A stretch of DNA of 32,183 bases from UBA4416 sp046345275. GTDB taxonomy: Bacteria; Bacteroidota; Bacteroidia; B-17B0; Aurantibacillaceae. This document shows, piece by piece, positions 1-8,481 of this stretch (positions are counted from its first letter, which is position 1; every line of letters begins with the position of its first letter). The DNA is taken from positions 1-32,183 of the forward strand of contig JBKDJY010000042.1 in assembly GCA_046345275.1 (NCBI GenBank). The letters run 5' to 3'. The notes under the pieces are model-generated. The model did no database searches, was not told the origin of the DNA, and worked only from the letters and a program-made list of their open reading frames with translations. The position numbers and the translations under genes were made by a program.

Positions 1-1
1 A

Positions 2-2032
2 ACTAGTTCTTGTGCTGGAGGTAACTCTGGCAGTGCTAGCGTATTGGCCGGAGGTAGCAATGGTATTTACACGTACACATGGACTAGCACTTCTGGACCA
101 ACAACTGGTTCAGTCGTCGGAACAGGACAAACTGCAATAGGCCTAGCATCTGGGTCTTATAATGTATTAGTTGCATCAACAACCTGCGGCGTAGCTTCTG
201 CTGATATTGACATCGGGGTTTCTCCTCCTTTGTTCAGTGCTCAAAATACACCTTTTTGTGGAACATCTGCCATTATTCCAATTGTTGGTGGGTCAGATTT
301 TCAATGGTATGGCGGGCCAGCGCTTTCTCAAACACTCATTCCTTCGCCAATTGGAATTAATGATACCTTATATATCCCATCCGCGATAGCTGGTGATGTT
401 TATACAGCAGTTTATAAGAACGCTTTTGGATGTAAAGATTCCGTTATATACACTTTAACATCAATATCAGGAGGTACAGCTTTTTTATCAAGTATTTCAA
501 ATGTCTGTCCAGGTAGTACAAATGGGTCAGCAAGTTTAAATTTAAACACGTCGCTTCCTGCTCCTTATAAATATTACGTAACTGGTCCAGAAAGTTCATC
601 AGTTGTATTAAACACGGCAACAGCTTCGACATTTGTAACCGTTTCTCCTTTAGCCGCTGGAGTTTATACCGCAGTAATTAATGATGGGGTCTGTATTTAC
701 ACAAATACATTTGCAGTTTCAACAATACAAACAAATTTTACTGTAAGTGCAACCAACACTCTTTTATGCTTTCCTACAGATACAGCAAAAGTTTATTTAA
801 AATTTGGCCCAAATCCAGCTCAAGCGGTTTGTGGAATAGATCCTTCAGTATGCTCAAGTCCAGAAACACAATTGTTTAATACTGGGCCATTTACTTTTAA
901 TAATTCGAATCGATACCCAACACCATATGGTAATTTTGCCACTTATGCAAAGCACCAGTTTTTAGTTAGAAAAGCTGAGTTAAACGCAGCAGGGATTTCA
1001 GCTGGAAAAATTTCGAGCTTGGCCTTTAATGTTTTAAATTTAAATTTTAGTATAACGACTTACCCAAATTTTAGTATAAAAATGGGTTGTTCAAGTTTAA
1101 ATGATTTGCCTAGTCCTTCTGGTATAATTCCTGTAGCATTTATAAATGGTTTAACAACGGTTTATTCAACAGCCTCCCAAACTTTGGCAACTGGATGGGT
1201 TACGCATAACTTTACGCAAAGCTTTATCTGGGATGGTTATTCAAATGTCATCATTGAAGTTTGTTTTGGCATGGACGTGCCTTTTAGTTTTAGCAGAAAC
1301 GTTTCGGTTGAATTAAAGCAAATGCCATATACTTCTGCGATGTTTTATAGAGAATTTGCTACGCCAGTTTGTGCTGGAACGCAATTAGCAAATAATAGTG
1401 GCGCAATGCTTAATGGCTCAAAAATGTTGCCAAATATGCGCTTCGGATATTGTCCTTTTATTTTGCCAACCTCTGCATATTCCGTTTCTTCAAATGGCAG
1501 CATCACAGCCAATTATGGAAATGACTCTATAAAAATAGTTCCTACTTTTACTGCCCCACCATTAGATAATGTTCCTATTGTATACTCAATTACCGTAACA
1601 AATCCGCAAGGATTATGTACATCAACTCAAACAGTTAACATTCTTTATAAGTCAAGTGTTATCAATTTGACAACTGTGCCAACTTCATCAATCATATGTG
1701 ATGGAAGCTCATTAAATTTATCTGTCAGTGGCTCTTTCAATTATAACTGGTCTTATAGCCAAAATGGTAGTATAGTGCCAATTGCAAACACGGCATCAAT
1801 TTCGGTAACTCCAACTGTCATTGGAGATAACTTTTATATTGTAACTGGTACATCACCTTGTAACGCCGCTCCAAACAGTAAAACGGTTACGGTTACAGTA
1901 ATCCCTAAAGCTAATTTGCTGATTTCGTCTTTGCAAGATTTTACGAAGTGTTTAAATAAATCCCATGTCTTTTCAACCATCGTAAATTCTGCAACACCAG
2001 GAAATACAGGCGAACCTTATTCCTATAATTAG
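2..2032 (+). CDS. Large T9SS surface protein, 5'-partial, ended by a premature stop
   Basis: The reading frame is open from the left edge, so the true start lies outside; about 676 residues are visible. The protein is rich in Ser, Thr, Asn and Gly with spaced Cys residues and has repeated PKD/SprB-like modules with YxW(T/S) strands (YTYTW and YNWSY), typical of Bacteroidota adhesins. A middle block, about residues 295-485 of the visible part, looks like a jelly-roll module common in such proteins (ISAGKISSLAFNV, then a GW...HNFT strand). The frame ends at a TAG at 2030-2032 but continues in the same frame to 2689, where the secretion signal lies. The codon before TAG completes YSYN, and this repeat type normally continues with Trp (TGG), so a single G-to-A change explains the stop. 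As written, the product would lack its sorting signal. No enzyme function is visible; adhesion or surface structure is an inference. Confidence 0.85.
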   Translation, partial: TSSCAGGNSGSASVLAGGSNGIYTYTWTSTSGPTTGSVVGTGQTAIGLASGSYNVLVASTTCGVASADIDIGVSPPLFSAQNTPFCGTSAIIPIVGGSDFQWYGGPALSQTLIPSPIGINDTLYIPSAIAGDVYTAVYKNAFGCKDSVIYTLTSISGGTAFLSSISNVCPGSTNGSASLNLNTSLPAPYKYYVTGPESSSVVLNTATASTFVTVSPLAAGVYTAVINDGVCIYTNTFAVSTIQTNFTVSATNTLLCFPTDTAKVYLKFGPNPAQAVCGIDPSVCSSPETQLFNTGPFTFNNSNRYPTPYGNFATYAKHQFLVRKAELNAAGISAGKISSLAFNVLNLNFSITTYPNFSIKMGCSSLNDLPSPSGIIPVAFINGLTTVYSTASQTLATGWVTHNFTQSFIWDGYSNVIIEVCFGMDVPFSFSRNVSVELKQMPYTSAMFYREFATPVCAGTQLANNSGAMLNGSKMLPNMRFGYCPFILPTSAYSVSSNGSITANYGNDSIKIVPTFTAPPLDNVPIVYSITVTNPQGLCTSTQTVNILYKSSVINLTTVPTSSIICDGSSLNLSVSGSFNYNWSYSQNGSIVPIANTASISVTPTVIGDNFYIVTGTSPCNAAPNSKTVTVTVIPKANLLISSLQDFTKCLNKSHVFSTIVNSATPGNTGEPYSYN

Positions 2033-2689
2033 ACAGCAATATCTGACCCTACATCTATTGGCACAAGCTCTAGCTATACAGCAACTTCAAACATAACAAC
2101 TACATTGGTTGTGAACGTAAATGGTGTTTGTGCAATTCCAACAAGTGATACGGTTGTTATAAAAAATCTTGTAGATAATTTAGCTATCTCTATTTTAGAT
2201 TCTTCTAAAACTTGTGCCAATACGCCATTTAACCTATCAAGTGTTGCAAGTGGTGGCTATCCAAAGTACAATTTCAATTGGTTTATTGATGGAAATAGCA
2301 GTCCTATTTCAAATACGCAAAATTTAAGTTATACAAGCCCTTCATCTGAAGGAACATACACAATAAGTGTTAGCGTAATTGATAGTTGTAGTTACATAAA
2401 ATATGCATACGAAGTAATAACCGTTTTACCACCTTGTCCTGTTGAAATACCAAATATCATTACTCCAAATGGGGATGGCGTGAATGAGTTGTTTACTATT
2501 AAAAACATTGACCAACATCCAAATTCTAGTTTGATTATTTTTGACAGATGGGGAAGAAAAGTTTATGAAACCCCTAATTATAATAATGAATGGAAAGGTG
2601 AAGGGCTATCTGATGGAACTTACTTTTATTTGTTAGATGTGCCAGATGAAAAAAGATACAATGGTTTTGTGACGGTTTTTCGTCAATAA
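2033..2689 (+). pseudogene. Detached C-terminal part with gliding/CHU_C T9SS sorting domain
   Basis: This is the continuation, in the same frame, of the surface protein interrupted at 2030-2032. After the stop the frame reads TAISDPTSIG without a break into another PKD-like repeat. It ends in a C-terminal domain of the gliding-motility/CHU_C type (TIGR04131): IPNIITPNGDGVNELF, then FDRWGRKVYE, then DGTYFYLL, ending in VFRQ. That domain directs export by the type IX system in Bacteroidota. The fragment has no signal peptide and no convincing start: the first usable codon is a TTG at 2105, giving 194 residues. On its own it could not reach the periplasm. It is best treated as the 3' half of one gene broken by a nonsense change or a base-call error. 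Confidence 0.8.
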
Positions 2690-2821
2690 TCTGATTAAAA
2701 AAAACTAAAACAATAACTCACGACTGCTGAGATTTTTAATTTCAGGCAACCATTTAAACAGCCGAATTTAACAATAGAAAAGTAGGAATAAAATGATGCT
2801 TAGCAATGAGTTTGGAAGCGG

Positions 2822-3844
2822 TTATTTTAAATTTAATTTTTTGATATTTTTAAATGCTTGCTTTTCTATCGCAGCAATTTCATCCAACATATCAGCAGAT
2901 TGTTCGTAATCTTTTTGATCGTTTAACCTTCCTTTATATATTCGCCCCATATTCACAGCACTAGCTCTCCACAAATCACCAGCTTTGGTAAATTCATCTG
3001 ATAATTTTAATAATTCTTCATTGGGAATATAAGCATATGCTTGCTCTAAAAATGCTGCAAACAAAAAACGAAACCCTCCTCCGCCTGTTCCTATTTCCTC
3101 TTGCATTCTAACAATTTGTCCTAAATACAAAGCAGCTTTTTTTGGGCCTAATTTATCTCTCCACTTTCTAATTTGTTTTGCGGTGTAATTAATGCCATCC
3201 ACTCCGCAAATATGACCTGGTATATTTAGCATATCAAATGCTGAACGTTTGATGGCTTTATTTAAAGCCTTTTGAATTTGTTCTTTAGAAACTGGTTTGA
3301 CGTTTTTAGGATAATACACATGTCCTTTGGGTGCTAGTGGGCCTTTTGCAAAACGAACTTTTAACATGTCTTTTTCAGAAAGTTCGGTAACCGTTTCCAT
3401 CACGGGATCACTTACTAAATAATTTCCATTTTCTTTACCATACACAACTAAATTGTGGGCGTTAAAATGAAATCTATATTCTGCAGGAAAATAGGGTAAA
3501 TTAAAAACTCCAACTTGGCAACCAACTGGGTTTCCAATCTTAATTTGAGAATCTAAATAATCAACCGCTTCTTTTTCTGAATTAAATTTTTTACGATTTA
3601 CTTTTACATTTAATAATTTACTAGCTCTACTAAAAATTAAGCCAGGCATACTGCGATAAGAAATTGCAGGGCCATTATTAATCATTAAAAAAGGAATGTG
3701 TATATAAAAAATTCCTGAGCCTAACCCAAACAATAAAGGTTCAGTCATAAAATTTAAACCATGATGTTTAAGTAAACCAGTTCCAACACCATTTTCACAA
3801 TGCGCTGTTTGTATGTGTTGATATGGTAAAATAATTTTATCCAT
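2822..3844 (-). CDS. BtrH-like (BtrH_N/DUF4872) acyltransferase
   Basis: The product resembles butirosin protein BtrH, which transfers an acyl group from an acyl carrier protein to an amine. The N-terminal domain has a papain-like arrangement: Cys16 in AHCENGVG, His130 in NAHNLVVYG and Asp146 in LVSDP. The second half (about 175-340) is helical and matches the DUF4872 region. I place the start at ATG 3844, giving 340 residues. This overlaps the upstream gene by 8 bases (ATGGATAA) and puts the conserved PYQHIQTAHC near the N terminus; the longer start at 3877 would add 11 unconserved residues. There is no signal peptide, so it should be cytoplasmic. It is the last gene of a three-gene unit with a KAS III-like ketosynthase, which suggests off-loading of a short acyl-ACP product. 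The substrate is unknown. Confidence 0.8.
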   Translation of the reverse strand: MDKIILPYQHIQTAHCENGVGTGLLKHHGLNFMTEPLLFGLGSGIFYIHIPFLMINNGPAISYRSMPGLIFSRASKLLNVKVNRKKFNSEKEAVDYLDSQIKIGNPVGCQVGVFNLPYFPAEYRFHFNAHNLVVYGKENGNYLVSDPVMETVTELSEKDMLKVRFAKGPLAPKGHVYYPKNVKPVSKEQIQKALNKAIKRSAFDMLNIPGHICGVDGINYTAKQIRKWRDKLGPKKAALYLGQIVRMQEEIGTGGGGFRFLFAAFLEQAYAYIPNEELLKLSDEFTKAGDLWRASAVNMGRIYKGRLNDQKDYEQSADMLDEIAAIEKQAFKNIKKLNLK

Positions 3845-4235
3845 TAAAATTTTTAAGCTCGTCAACTGAAATATCAAATGCTTGCGAATATTTTAATAGC
3901 ACTTTGTCATTCAGCGTTTTGAAAGTTTCAGGTTTAAAATGGCGCTTAATTGTAAATTGCCAAAACCCTGTATATCCTGATAATACTGATAGATCCATTA
4001 ATCGTAATTCCATAAAATAATAAACTGGACTTTTTTTTCCAGTTTTAACTAAAAGTGCTGCTTCAGTAATGCGATCATGGATGTCTTCCCAAGCATTATC
4101 GAGTGCTTGTTTTTTTATATCCCAACCAATGCTTAAATCTGTTGTGTATTTTCCATTCTCATCTTTCACATAGCAAACGTCTCGTGTTACACCAACAAGT
4201 GCGGAGGGGTCTTGAGGAGTGTCTTCTTTTTTCAT
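3837..4235 (-). CDS. Conserved-looking 132-aa protein between ketosynthase and BtrH-like genes
   Basis: I do not recognise the family. The predicted protein is soluble and mixed in charge, with no signal peptide or membrane segment. N-terminal strands (VCYVKDENGKYTTDLSIGW) precede a helix (DNAWEDIHDRITEAALLV), a segment ending in FWQFTIKRHFKPETF, and a C-terminal helix (FDISVDELKNF) reminiscent of a small helix-turn-helix end. I choose ATG 4235 over the TTG at 4244, leaving 10 bases after the ketosynthase stop. Its 3' end overlaps the BtrH-like start by 8 bases, so the two are translationally coupled. Being sandwiched this tightly argues for a role in the same pathway, perhaps as a partner or adaptor, but nothing in the sequence shows a catalytic site. 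Confidence 0.75.
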   Translation of the reverse strand: MKKEDTPQDPSALVGVTRDVCYVKDENGKYTTDLSIGWDIKKQALDNAWEDIHDRITEAALLVKTGKKSPVYYFMELRLMDLSVLSGYTGFWQFTIKRHFKPETFKTLNDKVLLKYSQAFDISVDELKNFNG

Positions 4236-4245
4236 TGATAACAAT

Positions 4246-5379
4246 TTAGCAAACCGTTAATAAGCTATAAGCATAGGTGAACCGGGCGCTTTCAGGAACC
4301 ATTAAAAGTATTTTTTGACCAGATTTTAATTCTCCTGAGTTTACCAATTCTTCAATCATTAAAAAAATTGAGCCAGAACCAACATTTCCAAAGCTCGTTA
4401 AATTAGTGAACCATTTATGTTGAGGAATATCAATATTAGATTTTACAAGCTCTTCAGCTATTTTTTTTCTAAATAGTTCGGAAGATAAATGAGGTAAAAA
4501 ATAATTGATGGAAGCAATATTCAAATTCTTTTTTTCAATAATTTCTTTCAAATATTTTGCACCTATGGGTACGATTTCTTGCCCCAACAATTTCACATTT
4601 TGCTTAAATGCAAAAATAGATTTTTCTAACCATTCAGCAGAGTTGAATTCTTTCCAGCCTCTTGTGCTTCCGTCCTCATTTAAATCAGCGCCTGCATACA
4701 TGCAAGTAGGAAGTTCATTGGCAAATGATTTTATTTCAACCCATTCTATTTTTAGTGAAGTCGTCTTTCTAGGCTCTCTTTCTAATAAAAAAGCACCAGC
4801 ACCATCCGAGAGCATCCATCGTAAAAAATCTTTTTCAAAAGATATGAATGGATTTTTATCCAATTCTGCTAATCGCTCGGTTTCTTTTTCGAAATGATTG
4901 GCTAACATGATGGAAGATATTTTTTCAGAGCCAGTAACAACAGCGTTTTTTGAACTGCCTGCCAAAATTGAATTATAAGAATATTTTAATGCTTGCATGC
5001 CAGAACAGCAGGCTCCAGCAGCAGATAATAATTCTACAGGGCCACAATTTAATTCGCCATGAACCATTACTGCATGTGAGGGTAATAAATTATCTGGCGA
5101 GGTTGTTCCGCAAGCGAGCAATTCAATATCTTTTTGAGTGAAATTATCATCTACTAATTGCTCAATCGCCAAAGCTGTCATCTTCGCGTTAGAATGCGTA
5201 GATTTTCCATTTTTATCGATGGAATAATATCTACTTTTAATACCATTGTTTCGTAAGGTGATATTTTTTCCTTTAGAAGGAATGCCATCAATCATTCCCA
5301 AATAAGTTTCAATTTCATCATTTGAAATCGGATCATTGGGTAAAAATTTTGAAACTTTAGTTATGTAAACACCAGCCAT
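4246..5379 (-). CDS. Beta-ketoacyl-ACP synthase III (KAS III/FabH-like) family protein
   Basis: A 377-residue thiolase-fold enzyme. The expected Cys-His-Asn triad is present: Cys125 in GACCSGMQA, His297 in FLPHLSS and Asn332 in SFGNVGSGSI. KAS III enzymes condense an acyl-CoA or acyl donor with malonyl-ACP, or in specialised relatives transfer acyl groups in secondary metabolism. The protein is longer than FabH (about 317-330), with an insertion around 160-260 (KETERLAELDKNPF and later AGADLNEDGSTRGW), and the His sits in PHLSS rather than the FabH HQAN. This argues for a specialised relative and not the housekeeping fabH. It lies 33 bases after tig and 10 bases before the 132-aa gene, so it probably shares the tig transcript. 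The precise substrate cannot be read from sequence. Confidence 0.85.
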   Translation of the reverse strand: MAGVYITKVSKFLPNDPISNDEIETYLGMIDGIPSKGKNITLRNNGIKSRYYSIDKNGKSTHSNAKMTALAIEQLVDDNFTQKDIELLACGTTSPDNLLPSHAVMVHGELNCGPVELLSAAGACCSGMQALKYSYNSILAGSSKNAVVTGSEKISSIMLANHFEKETERLAELDKNPFISFEKDFLRWMLSDGAGAFLLEREPRKTTSLKIEWVEIKSFANELPTCMYAGADLNEDGSTRGWKEFNSAEWLEKSIFAFKQNVKLLGQEIVPIGAKYLKEIIEKKNLNIASINYFLPHLSSELFRKKIAEELVKSNIDIPQHKWFTNLTSFGNVGSGSIFLMIEELVNSGELKSGQKILLMVPESARFTYAYSLLTVC

Positions 5380-5412
5380 TAAAAATAGTTAACATCTTAT
5401 CGGTAAATAAGT

Positions 5413-6753
5413 TTAGTTAGAAATACCAAAAAATTCATTATAACTTACTTCTTTGGTTTCCAATTTACAATTGGTTTTTAAAACATCTAATACTTTTTTA
5501 CTATACAAGTTTTCAAATATTTTTTGAGTTGTATCTTTTTTTGACAGAATAGAATCTGTTAATTTTTCTAATTCCGCTTCGTCAGGAGATTGTCCGTAAC
5601 GAGCGTATTGAGATCGAGCAAAATTTCCAGCTTCAATTTTTACCTCGTCAATACCCACAGAAATGTTGTTGTTTTTTATAATTTTATTCTCAATTAATTT
5701 CCATTTCATGGAGTTTACATATGCTGGATACTCTTTATCAAGTTGTTCTTTAGTTAAAGGTTTTTCGTTAACAGCCAACAACCAGCGTTTTAAAAAATCA
5801 TCAGGTAAAGAAATGTTTACCCTTTCAATTAAAGTCTTTTCAACGTTTTCTGCAAATTTCCGATCTGTATCTTGCTCAAACATGAGTGTTAGTTCTGCTT
5901 TTATTTTATCTCTGAATTCTTCTATAGAATTTACCTTTCCTGGCCCATATAATTTATCAAATAATTCTTGGTTCAATTCAGCATCTTCCATGCGTGCAAT
6001 ATTGCGAACTGTAATTTGTAAATTAGCATTAAACTCTTCTGCTAGTTCTTTGTCTATACCTAATGATATTGATTTATCAATTGCTGAATCATATAATTCA
6101 TTTGCATTAAATATAAATTTCGATTCGATTTTTGTGCCAATCAATTTTGATTTAACCGCTTCGTTTTTTAATTTGTCGATTCCAATACTTGTTGATTTGA
6201 AAACACCTCCAGCAACAACATTATTATCAGCATCTAATTCAACAATGTCAATGTATAAAACATCATTCTCAGCAGCAATTTCTGGATTTGAAGGTTTGCC
6301 ATAATTACGTTTTACATCCTTCAAGTATTTTTCAACTAATTCTTCATCAATTTTAACGGTGTTGTATGTGAAAGATTGAGAACTATCCAATTTAACGTCA
6401 AATGTTGGACTTAGCCCTATTTCATATTTAAAAGTCCATTCCGTTTGCTTTTCAAAATCAATCACATGATCTTCTTTAGGGATTGGATTTCCCAATATTT
6501 CAAGGTTGTTATCTGTAATATAAGATTGTAAGGCTGTACTTAATATTTTATTAATTTCCTCAACTAAAATTCCTTTTCCATATTGTTTTTTGATTAAGCC
6601 CACTGGCACTTTCCCTTCTCTAAATCCGGGCAATGTGGCCTTTTTTTGAATTTTTTTAATCGCACTTTCAACTTTGACTTCATAATCTTCTGGTGATATG
6701 GTAATGCTTAGTTCTGCGTTTAAAGCATCAATGTCTTTTTTTGAAATATTCAT
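5413..6753 (-). CDS. tig: Trigger factor
   Basis: A 446-residue ribosome-associated chaperone for nascent chains. The N-terminal domain carries the ribosome-docking loop GFREGKVP at residues 43-50 (E. coli has GFRKGKVP), preceded by the usual KATLPGFR context. The middle PPIase-like domain (about 150-240) is poorly conserved, as is common in Bacteroidota, so proline isomerase activity is doubtful. The helical C-terminal domain (about 255-430) forms the substrate cradle, with the LPDDFLKRWL segment. In many genomes tig precedes clpP/clpX; here it is followed by a KAS III-like gene, which is unusual. The start ATG at 6753 faces a divergent SGNH gene across 197 bases. Confidence 0.95.
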   Translation of the reverse strand: MNISKKDIDALNAELSITISPEDYEVKVESAIKKIQKKATLPGFREGKVPVGLIKKQYGKGILVEEINKILSTALQSYITDNNLEILGNPIPKEDHVIDFEKQTEWTFKYEIGLSPTFDVKLDSSQSFTYNTVKIDEELVEKYLKDVKRNYGKPSNPEIAAENDVLYIDIVELDADNNVVAGGVFKSTSIGIDKLKNEAVKSKLIGTKIESKFIFNANELYDSAIDKSISLGIDKELAEEFNANLQITVRNIARMEDAELNQELFDKLYGPGKVNSIEEFRDKIKAELTLMFEQDTDRKFAENVEKTLIERVNISLPDDFLKRWLLAVNEKPLTKEQLDKEYPAYVNSMKWKLIENKIIKNNNISVGIDEVKIEAGNFARSQYARYGQSPDEAELEKLTDSILSKKDTTQKIFENLYSKKVLDVLKTNCKLETKEVSYNEFFGISN

Positions 6754-6950
6754 CTTTTCTTTTTTAATAATTTTCTAAGGGGTGTAAAAGTAATCATTTT
6801 TAGTAAAGAAACGTGCTATTTTGTCTAATATTAAGTGATGGAATTTTATTCCTTTAAATACTTTATTTACAATCATATTGTGAAAAACTAATTATTGGAT
6901 TTTACTTTGCCATTTAAAGTTTTAGCATCTTGTGAAAGAAAATAAAAATA

Positions 6951-8477
6951 TTGCATAAGCCAATCCATACACTATTTTTTTTTATTATAACAGCCTCTCT
7001 TTTGGCCTTCCTTAGTTACGTCTTTCCACCAAATGGAATTTTAATTAGTCAAAACTTTACATTTAAATATCCAACCTTCCATTCTTTATTTTTTTCAGAA
7101 AAACCTTTAAAAACAGATATCTCAAAGATTATTGCCTTGGCTGATAAAGAAGAGAAAATGTACGCTGTATTTAAAACAGATTCTATTTCTAATAATTTAG
7201 ACACATTACCTACCAAAAAAACGGATTCAATTTCTACAATGATTGAAAATACAAAAGCAGAAAACTTCGAGAATTTAAAAGACGCTGAAGACTCTGTGAA
7301 AACGAATATTCAATACAAGAATAATTTTAAAAATTCATTAGACAACTTTTTTAATTCTCTTTGGAATTTATCAAATGAGCCTAAAAGTGTTCGCATATTG
7401 CATTACGGCGATTCTCAAATAGAAGGAGATAGAATTAGTGATTATTTAAGACTAAAGCTGCAAAATCAATTTGGAGGGGAAGGGCCTGGACTGATTTCAT
7501 TTATGCCAGTAACGCCAAGTGTTATTAATAAATTATCTTGGAGTAAAAATTGGGATAAATACACCGTTTTTACTGTTAAAGATAAACGCGTAAAACATAA
7601 TCATTTTGGTGCATTGGCACTGTTGACTAGATTTACCGATTATAAAGCATTATCCGACACCACTGATTACAAAACCGCTTGGGTTAAAGTTGTGACTACA
7701 AAAAACGGTGGACCTAAAGCTTCTGCATTTAGCAATTGTAAATTATATTATGGAGGCGCTCAAACAAAAACACACATCGAATTGTTTGAAAATGGATCAT
7801 TAAATAATTCTGACTCCTTATTAGCAAATGGAAATTTTAACATCAAAGAATTTAATTTAAATCAAAAGCCATTATTGCTTGAATTTAAATTTAAAGGGAA
7901 AGATAGCCCCGATTTTTATGGGCTTTCTTTAGAAGGTAGTAAAGGCGTCATGGTTGACAATATTGGCTTACGGGGCAGCTCTGGCACATTTTTCAATCAA
8001 ATAAATTTTGAACAACTCAAGCAGTTTTATAGCAATCTTAATGTAAAACTAATTATTCTTCAGTTTGGAGGAAATGTGTTACCATATATAAAAACAAAAG
8101 AGGAGACAGTCAGTTTTGGTAATTATTTAAAGTTTCAAATTCAAATCATAAAAAAAATAGCTCCACAAACGTCAATATTGGTAGTTGGTCCGGCTGATAT
8201 GAGCGTGAAAATTGGTGAAGCATATGAAACGCATCCTCAAGTGGAGAATTTACGAGATGCTCTCAGAAAAACAGCATTTGAAACCAACTGCGCTTTTTTT
8301 GACATGTATGCTTGCATGGGTGGGAAAAATAGCATGGTTAGTTGGGTTGACTTAGGCATTGCCGCAAAAGATTATGTTCATTTCAGTCCAGTTGGAGCAA
8401 GAAAAATAGCCGTTTTGCTACATGCTTCATTGATGAATGATTATAACAATTATATATTAAAACATAAAAGAAATTGA
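6951..8477 (+). CDS. SGNH/GDSL-fold membrane-anchored protein of an O-acetylation operon
   Basis: A 508-residue protein with an N-terminal signal anchor (about 7-25, FFFIITASLLAFLSYVF), a polar linker to about 140, and an SGNH domain. Block I is HYGDSQIEGDR with the nucleophile Ser155; the C-terminal Asp474-His477 pair lies in KDYVHFSP. Block III is FGGN (Asn375) without the following Asp. The start is a TTG at 6951: a TGA at 6933 lies upstream in frame, and the first ATG would remove the membrane anchor. Such proteins act outside the inner membrane with an MBOAT partner, moving acetyl groups onto envelope glycans as AlgX or PatB do. The next SGNH gene begins 4 bases after the stop. Whether this copy is a transferase, an esterase or a scaffold is not clear. 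Confidence 0.85.
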   Translation: MHKPIHTLFFFIITASLLAFLSYVFPPNGILISQNFTFKYPTFHSLFFSEKPLKTDISKIIALADKEEKMYAVFKTDSISNNLDTLPTKKTDSISTMIENTKAENFENLKDAEDSVKTNIQYKNNFKNSLDNFFNSLWNLSNEPKSVRILHYGDSQIEGDRISDYLRLKLQNQFGGEGPGLISFMPVTPSVINKLSWSKNWDKYTVFTVKDKRVKHNHFGALALLTRFTDYKALSDTTDYKTAWVKVVTTKNGGPKASAFSNCKLYYGGAQTKTHIELFENGSLNNSDSLLANGNFNIKEFNLNQKPLLLEFKFKGKDSPDFYGLSLEGSKGVMVDNIGLRGSSGTFFNQINFEQLKQFYSNLNVKLIILQFGGNVLPYIKTKEETVSFGNYLKFQIQIIKKIAPQTSILVVGPADMSVKIGEAYETHPQVENLRDALRKTAFETNCAFFDMYACMGGKNSMVSWVDLGIAAKDYVHFSPVGARKIAVLLHASLMNDYNNYILKHKRN

Positions 8478-8481
8478 ATAG

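Noticed and set aside
2030..2032. Programmed TAG readthrough or TAG recoding
   Set aside because: No readthrough context or Pyl/Sec-type element was recognised, and TAG is used as an ordinary stop for the cytochrome gene at 17815; a point mutation or base-call error is simpler.
4246..5379. Calling the ketosynthase the housekeeping fabH
   Set aside because: It is about 50 residues longer than FabH, has altered sequence around the catalytic His, and is linked to a BtrH-like gene rather than to fatty acid synthesis genes.
5663..6304. A 213-codon plus-strand frame inside tig
   Set aside because: It lies wholly antisense to trigger factor, is Ser/Leu/Phe-rich as reverse translations of AT-rich Lys/Glu-rich genes are, and shows no domain or start signal.
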